This document shows positions 57,618 through 64,000 of a stretch of DNA of 64,000 bases, piece after piece (the stretch's first letter is position 1; the number at the start of each line of letters is the position of its first letter). The notes beneath the pieces are model-generated. The model worked only from the letters and a program-made list of their open reading frames with translations. It was not told where the DNA came from and did not search any database. The translations under genes were made by a program, and so were the position numbers. This DNA is from Adineta vaga. Taxonomy: Eukaryota; Rotifera. The stretch spans positions 1,364,001 to 1,428,000 of the forward strand of contig CP075497.1 of the NCBI GenBank assembly GCA_021613535.1, read 5' to 3'.

Positions 57618-58973
57618 ATGACATTTGAAAATTTTCTTAATTGGACGGTTTCAATTGATTGTGGATCATCAATTGGAAATTATCAAGGAGAAATTAAATC
57701 AATTGATGGTATTAATCAAACATTAACATTAAAAAATGCATTTCTTAATGGAATTTTACTTGATCAAGAATTAATTATAATTAAATCGAAAGATATCTTG
57801 GATTTAAATCTTTTATCTCAACCTGGTTCATCATTTCAAATTCCAAAACCAATTCCAAAAAAGTCAAATCAAGATCTATCTCAACAACAATCAAAACCTG
57901 CACCGATTGCAAATAATAATGGTCTTTTCTTCGACAGAGATTTCTAGAAAATTAAATCGTCAATTTCATTTTCTTTTAGGTAATAAATCGAATCGAAATA
58001 GTTCATTAAAATCTTGGTCAGATGAAGATATCAATGAAGAAATGAAAAATCGTTTGATAATTGAATCATCAACAAAAACAAGTCAATTATCAGATAAATA
58101 TCGTTGTGATCAAATGATTCTTGAACATAATAACGGACCAATTGATTATGAGCAAATTCAATTACCTGTTCCAACAACAAAAAAATATTTAACAGGTTTT
58201 CTTTAACAAGAAACATTTTTTTAAGCAAAAAAGAATTCATTTTAGATGAAGGTTTAATCATTCCTGCAATAAATACAGAATTACGTGATAAATTATTTAA
58301 TGCTGGTGAATATTATGGTTATTCAAAAGAACGTCGAATAGAATCGATGGGTCGTTGTACAAGTGATATGTGTTTGCATTTATTAGGTGGTACACAAAGA
58401 TTATTAGTTAAAAATCGTCATCAACATCCAACAATAATAGTATTAGCATGTTTAACAGAAATTCAAGGTGCATATGCTATATCAGCTGGAAGAATTTTAG
58501 CATCAAGAAATATTCGAGTTTATTTATATTTACAACCAAATACAAATTTAATTCGAAATAATCTTGTTGAAAATGAATTACAATTATTTCAAACAACTCA
58601 AGGAATTTTAACAACTAATGTTTCAGATCTTCCTCATTCACCAGTGGATTTAATTCTTAATGGATTAGATTCAGCAAATAATTCCGATTCTGTTTTATTT
58701 GCTAAACCATGGTATCGTGAAATAGTTCAATATTGTTCACGTTTACAAGCATCTGTTATTGGTGTTGATCCTCCATTAGATGGTGGAGCAATTGAATGTA
58801 AATATTCATTAGTACCATTATTACCACTTGTGGCAATGTCATCGAAAAATGTTGGAAGACTTTATTTATGTGATTTATCTTTTGGACAAAAAGTATTTCA
58901 ACATTTACATATTCGTTATGCTTCACCATTTGGAGCGAAATCATTTGTTGCTTTACATGAGAATTCAAATTAA
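57618..58973 (+). CDS. EDC3: Enhancer of mRNA-decapping protein 3
   Basis: Three exons, 57618-57921, 57980-58195 and 58246-58973; 415 residues (human 508). The N-terminal LSm domain (WTVSIDCGSSIGNYQGEI) binds Dcp2 and other partners. A linker with WSDEDINEEM stands where EDC3 has its FDF region. The C-terminal YjeF_N domain, about residues 175-415, has SMGRCTSDMCLHLLGG, PVDLILNGLD and IGVDPPLDGG and forms the dimer. EDC3 is a P-body scaffold that speeds decapping. The shorter length comes from the linker. A TTTATTTAG acceptor ends at 57580, 38 bases before the ATG. It lies 175 bp behind the RHEB-like gene. Confidence 0.9.
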
Positions 58974-59179
58974 ACATTCAACGCTCTTCTTCTTTTTTTT
59001 TTATCAAAACAAAACACATTCTCTTTCTTCTCTTTTTTCTTTGTATTTTTATTAAAAATTCATTAAAAAGATGATCAAAAGAAAAAGATTTTTTTAAAAT
59101 TATGAATTCAATTGATAAAAGATTTAATTTGGATTTCAGTATGTTATTGAAACTAATTAGATTTAATTCGGTGAGTTTC

Positions 59180-59199
59180 ATTATTTCTTCTAGATACTG
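59180..59199 (+). promoter_or_regulatory. Trans-splice-type acceptor before CUTA
   Basis: TTATTTCTTCTAG ends at 59193, six bases before the CUTA ATG. No upstream exon of this gene is evident, and the EDC3 stop is 220 bp away. Confidence 0.5.
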
Positions 59200-59625
59200 A
59201 TGGTTTCTTCTAATTTGTATATTTTTTTATTCTTTTTTTCTTCATTAATTTTATATTATATTTACTCTCAGATAATAGTAAAACGATCAATGGCTTCGAT
59301 AAGTTCCACTGAATATTCAGCTTGTTTAACAACTGTATCGAATGATGAAGAAGCACGAAAATTATCTCGATCAATTGTTGAATCGCATCTTGCTGCTTGT
59401 GTGAATATTATTCCAAATATTCGTTCTGTTTATGAATGGAAATCAACGATTCATGAAGATAATGAATTGATTTTATTAATTAAAACAAAAAAAGATCTTG
59501 TTCCAAAATTAATTGAATTTGTTAAAAAAAATCATTCATATGAAGTTCCAGAATTAATTGAATTACCTATTCAAAATGGAAATCCTGATTACCTCAAATG
59601 GATTGATGGAATTGTTAAACAATAG
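59200..59625 (+). CDS. CUTA: CutA1 divalent-cation tolerance family protein
   Basis: Single exon, 141 residues. Residues 5-25 form a hydrophobic signal anchor (LYIFLFFFSSLILYYIYS), as in the long animal CUTA form. An inner Met (MASISSTEY, residue 31) could give the short form. The CutA fold runs through AACVNIIPNIRSVYEWKS and ELILLIKTKKDLVPKLIEF to YEVPELIELP, which form the ferredoxin-like trimer subunit. Animal CUTA is tied to acetylcholinesterase processing and copper handling; bacterial CutA binds metals. It closes the ERP44 cluster. Confidence 0.92.
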   Translation: MVSSNLYIFLFFFSSLILYYIYSQIIVKRSMASISSTEYSACLTTVSNDEEARKLSRSIVESHLAACVNIIPNIRSVYEWKSTIHEDNELILLIKTKKDLVPKLIEFVKKNHSYEVPELIELPIQNGNPDYLKWIDGIVKQ

Positions 59626-60919
59626 AGATTTTTTTAGAGAAAAGACTAAAATAAAATTTGACTCTTTTTTTTATTCGTTCTCTTTGTTCTTATCTCACGA
59701 AGACATCGTAGGTGTTGAGAAAATTATGTTCTTTCAATGACGATTGGGAGAAACGAGTTTGAATGAAATCGAAGTGTTATATATTATATGAAATAATATT
59801 GATTGTTAGCATAGATTCTGGGTACCAATCAAGAAATATCTACATAAAAAACTTCACATGTTGAAAAATCAAAGCAGATATCGATATCAATATGTTTAAA
59901 ATGTCTCTATTTGCAGTCTCTGTATTTCTCGCGGTGCATAGCAGAGAACGACAATTTATTCATGAAATCAATTAGCTAATGTATTAGTAGTTGAGTCAGG
60001 ACAATTATCAATTAACATTTTCATTTTCTCGTCTTAATTAACGATGACAAGATTCACATAAGAGACTGGATAAGAAGTTTAACGACATATCTTTACTTTG
60101 AATTTAAATTAGATGAGAGAATTTTACAATATACAATTTAACTTATGATCATTTTAACCCAGATGATATTTTATAAAATCTATCAGTAAATAATTGACTA
60201 ACTATTTATTTTAAAAACAAATCATATTGCTTTAAATTTAATGAAAAGTCTCTAAGTTATTTATTCAACATTACTTGTGGATATGATATTTCGATTTATT
60301 TAAAATATGTATGTAATTACATAATTGAATCTTAGTTAATTAGTAGTTATATACTCTTTCTTATATTATGGTTTTATAGTCACTGTTCTCGTTTCTTCTA
60401 CTAAATCCTAAACTTTTCAAATTTTCATGTTACTAATTGTTTATAACTTTTGAACGAACAACAAATATGAATATTAATCAAAATGATATCTAATGATAAC
60501 TTGATAGTTGTTAACAATCTATTGATGCGAACAACCAACTGATTTTTACATTAGAATTTGTATCAACAAAAGATTGATATATTTTACATTGTTATTGTAA
60601 GAAAAAAGTTTATCAAAACTTGTCGCGAGGATCATCGTATAATTCGTTCAGCTTCAATATTATCACATTTTACACATCATAGACGTTAGATATCGTTTTC
60701 ATCGGTCAGTTTATTACTTAGCATGTCCAAGTGATATTATATAACTAAGAACATATTGAACTGATGATTTTTGTTCATTGTTTCGACGTCAATATATGTA
60801 TTGACATGAAAAAATATCTCATTGCATTGCATATCAACATATAAATTTAGAAATTATACAAACACATTATTCTCTTCATTATTCAATGACATTAATCACA
60901 TGTTTCGACGATTAACCAG
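59626..60919. other. Intergenic stretch
   Basis: About 1.3 kb, very AT-rich, no supported gene. The missing first exon of the F-box-like pseudogene should be near its right end. Confidence 0.5.
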
Positions 60920-63023
60920 ATCTCTTCCTTATCGAACTGTTTCATTATTTATCTTCATTCGATATTCTTTGGTCATTTATGAATTTAGATAATCGTATTC
61001 GGCAAATAATTCATGAACGAGGTTTCTTTCGACGTATTAATTTATCATCAACATCTTTATATAAATTTGATAAACTTTTTACATTTCTTCCATTAACTCA
61101 AATTCAAACACTTGTTATTAATATCGAAGCATCATCTCTTGTACTTTCGCGCTTTCCTTATTTACCTTATTTAACTACATTACGATTGTATGGCTTACGT
61201 ACCTTGAAATATGCTTACAATTTTATTCTTCATCATTCACATTCACTTGAACATCTTACATTATAGACAGATGGTTTATTTCAACCCGTAAGTATAATTC
61301 CAGTTTATGATATGATTGCTATTAAACTAAGAAACATTTAGCAACATCATTATGTTTTTCTACTATAACATTTCATATTAAACTAGGTTTTCCCACAATT
61401 AGGAAAAAAATTTCATTAATTTATTTTTCTTGTTTTTCTAGTTTGGTTTTGCAGAATCTGTTCTCTACCCTCAAGAGCGTCTTGAAAAATTCATGGAAGA
61501 GATTCTACCACATTTAAATGTACTTCGTTCACTTGATTTTGGTCTAGGTATTGATACGGGTTTTCCATTATGGCATGTAACAACAATAGAATGTCCTCTT
61601 AATTATCTTCGTATGCCTTTACAGGACATAAAACAATTATGTCAACTTATGTCACTAGAAAAACCTTCAATTACATTGAAAGAATTACATGTTGCAATGC
61701 GTTATTTATGTCCAGGAGGTTGGAATGATTTACCATACGGATTAGCATTATCTAAAATGATTAATTTACATTCGTTCAGCTTAGTTCAATCAATATTTAC
61801 TGAAAATAGAATTGCATGGTCTACTATTGAATTTCTTACAGCTCCAAATGTGATGCCTGTACTTCGACAAATGAATTTGGTTTTTTTTATTACTATCAAA
61901 GAATTAAAATGTATTAATGAATCAACACTGTTCAATGATGATCGTTAAATTGATATTCAGTTTGCTTTTATTATGGATGAGAATTCCTTTACTATTCAAT
62001 TAAGTAAATATATACCAAATAGAAGTCGTTTTCATCCAAGACAAATAGTTGGCGTTACGTGTACACAAAATGTATTGAAACGAGAATATGAATACATGAT
62101 CAATCTCAATTGCTATGTGAGTATAATTATATATGTATATATCTGCTCGATTTCAGTTTAATAATAATATTATTTTTCTTTCGTTTCAGTTTGATCATCT
62201 CCCACAGACTTTTCATGTATGGTACACTTTACCATGGGCTTTTGATCAATTTTTTACATTGAAAAAGTCAAATCAATACATAACTAAAGTAGAAACATGT
62301 GCTCCATCACAATGCAATTCATCCATGATTTATACATCTCAACTTCGTACACTTGATATATCTCAAAATAAATCATTACCGTCAATTGTTTCAATGCCGC
62401 ATGTTGTTCAATTCAATCGTATTAATACAGTTCATTTGTCATTTCATGATTGACCTTCTGGTTTACATCTTTCAAATCTTCATCATATTACATTAACAAA
62501 TAATCTTACTGCATTAAAAACCGTCTCCTTATTTCCACGTACTATTCGTTCAATCCAACTAATATTTCATGCTCGTATGCCAAACTTTGTTTGTACTGAT
62601 TGGTCTGTTCTTCCTTCACTTTCGTCTTTATCAAAACTCACTTCATTACGAATCATTTTCCACGATATGAATATAAGTTTTGATGAAAATATTTGTCAAA
62701 TTATCGCTGAAACAGCATCAATACTTGTTCATTTTGACATTTGTTTTCGACGACAGTCCGATGTAATAACAGAACCTGATGATTTTAATCCACCTAATGT
62801 AGTAGAACCTTTCATTTGGGATATGTATAATATAGAACCTGATCTTGTTATTGGAGAGGACGGTAATCTTGGTGTTGGTGCTTTACGTTTTCAGAAATCA
62901 ATCATTATGAATTATCAAAAATCTATCGAAGAAATACACCGTCGCATTGTAAGTTTATCATTTTGTGTTAAACTGCTCATTGTTGTAGAAGAAGGAAAGT
63001 GTGGATTGACTGTTTGGTTCTAA
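60920..63023 (+). pseudogene. F-box/repeat-type gene with three in-frame stops
   Basis: Three blocks join in one frame: 60920-61287, 61442-62116 and 62190-63023, with GTAAGT, GTGAGT and TTTCAG-type borders. The start (IELFHYLSSFDILWSFMNLD) resembles the F-box-like motif that opens large gene families in rotifers. The rest has leucine-rich stretches (FPYLPYLTTLRLYGLR, LPSLSSLSKLTSLRIIF) like LRR solenoids. The frame is broken by TAG at 61264-61266, TAA at 61946-61948 and TGA at 62451-62453. No frameshift is seen over about 2 kb. Such proteins usually choose targets for ubiquitin ligases. The most likely reading is a recent pseudogene; the C-terminus may go on after a GTAAGT at 62949. Confidence 0.65.
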
Positions 63024-64000
63024 TTTTGTCATAATAAATAAATGATACAAATGAATTCTGTAAAATTTTCAAATAGATGATTTATTGAGGAACATATAAT
63101 GGAGATAGGAATGAATAGATAGAATAAATTAACAACTTTTTGTTTTTATTTTTCTTATTTATAAAATATTAGATTACGAAATATATCAAACTCCAATAAG
63201 TTAATTTTTCTTAACTGAATTATTTATTTTGTTGGTCAGTCATTTGTTGATAAATACGTGGAAGAATCTTTTAATTCGATTTCTTTGTCTGTTCAAGTTA
63301 TGTTTGAACTTTTTTTCCAATAAACTCAAATGATTTCCGATTGGTTTATTCTGAAAAGAAAAAAAACGAAAGAAATTTTTTAAAATTGAATACAAATTGC
63401 AATCATAGTATCAATAACTGTTTGATAATTGATTTAGTTCATTCGATGATCCATGAAATAAAAAACTTCACTTTTATTTTCTTCAGGACGATTTTCAAGT
63501 TTAAGATATTCTAAATGAATATTTACCAAATGAACAAATCTATTCAGAAAAAAAGATGAAAACAGATATTATCTCTTACTCTTTTTTTAAGATCTACAAA
63601 ATTGATTTTAACTGTTAAAACATCTTCATAACTATTATCAATCACCTACATTCGTTTCATATCGATTTGTATGTGTTATAAATGTGTAGGATAAGACATG
63701 GACAGTTTCAAGAATATGATAATATAGAGTTTCCTGTAGTTGATTTCACATGTTTGTAGGAAACGAAACTCATGTATTTTGATTCAGTAAGATTTTCTAA
63801 TCGAAGTTCTTTCTCAAACTGCTCCATAGCAGAGATTCGAGTAAACTCAATTTAACCTTACAAATCTTTCCGTTCTCATGCGAGAAATTTAGTTGATCTT
63901 TATTCTTTGATTTCGCAATGCTGAGAAATGATGATATTTTTTTTCATTAATAGAAAAGTGTTGCTCTGGTAGATCAGTGTTGCCACCGATCCACACGATT
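63024..64000. other. Right edge, with possible minus-strand exons
   Basis: Two or three minus-strand segments look coding: near 63826-63750 (MEQFEKELRLENLTESKYMS), near 63645-63580 (VIDNSYEDVLTVKINFVDL) and near 63543-63445 (FVHLVNIHLEYLKLEN, ending FYFMDHRMN). The first two join in phase. The third does not with the plain GTAAG donor, so the gene is either decayed or wrongly modelled. CAGTGTTGCCACC at 63976 resembles a hAT terminal repeat at the very edge. Nothing is firm. Confidence 0.3.

Noticed and set aside
63968-64000. CAGTGTTGCCACC as a hAT terminal repeat
   Set aside because: Only one end is in the window, so no element can be delimited.

Overview
The window is eukaryotic nuclear DNA from a small-genome animal. 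It is AT-rich, most introns are about 40-70 bp, and many genes are spaced by only a few hundred bases. It carries metazoan-specific genes: an Iroquois homeobox, a Hox4/Deformed homeobox, an insulin-like peptide, TM9SF1 and ERp44. The best guess is a bdelloid rotifer of the Rotaria/Adineta type. That rests on very short introns, an F-box/repeat gene of a sort common there, a Nit-Fhit fusion (a protostome trait), and several start codons lying directly behind a pyrimidine-rich AG. The last feature is what spliced-leader trans-splicing would leave. The species is an inference.

Left part (1-10.8 kb). A partial BAR-like coiled-coil gene runs off the left edge, followed by a small membrane-protein gene. 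An imperfect tandem duplication follows, with units near 3.2-5.5 kb and 8.06-10.06 kb, each holding a bZIP gene and a LETMD1-like gene. The second bZIP is a deleted relic and the second LETMD1 has an early stop. A decayed hAT transposase lies between the units.

Middle left (12.8-24.7 kb). An Iroquois homeobox gene sits alone between two gene-free stretches. A tight same-strand run then gives ELL, Xaa-Pro aminopeptidase and NitFhit, with only 31 bp between the first two coding regions. A one-exon insulin-like precursor follows on the other strand.

Desert (24.7-37.3 kb). It holds a complete mariner element with perfect terminal repeats, a dispersed repeat family, a small cysteine-rich secreted protein gene and a tRNA-His gene.

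Right part (37.8-63 kb). In order: TM9SF1, TFIIA-gamma, Hox4 with a homeobox cut by three introns, a secreted acidic protein, a myristoylated tyrosine kinase without SH2/SH3, a LicD-type enzyme, a threonine-rich mucin with a three-finger domain and GPI signal, a small three-exon gene, and CCDC6. CCDC6 is divergent from a second same-strand run: ERp44, a RHEB-like GTPase, EDC3 and CUTA. The window ends with an F-box/repeat pseudogene carrying three stops, and uncertain exons at the edge.

Exon coordinates were worked out by hand from GT/AG borders and checked for reading phase. Family names rest on motif recognition, with no database search.
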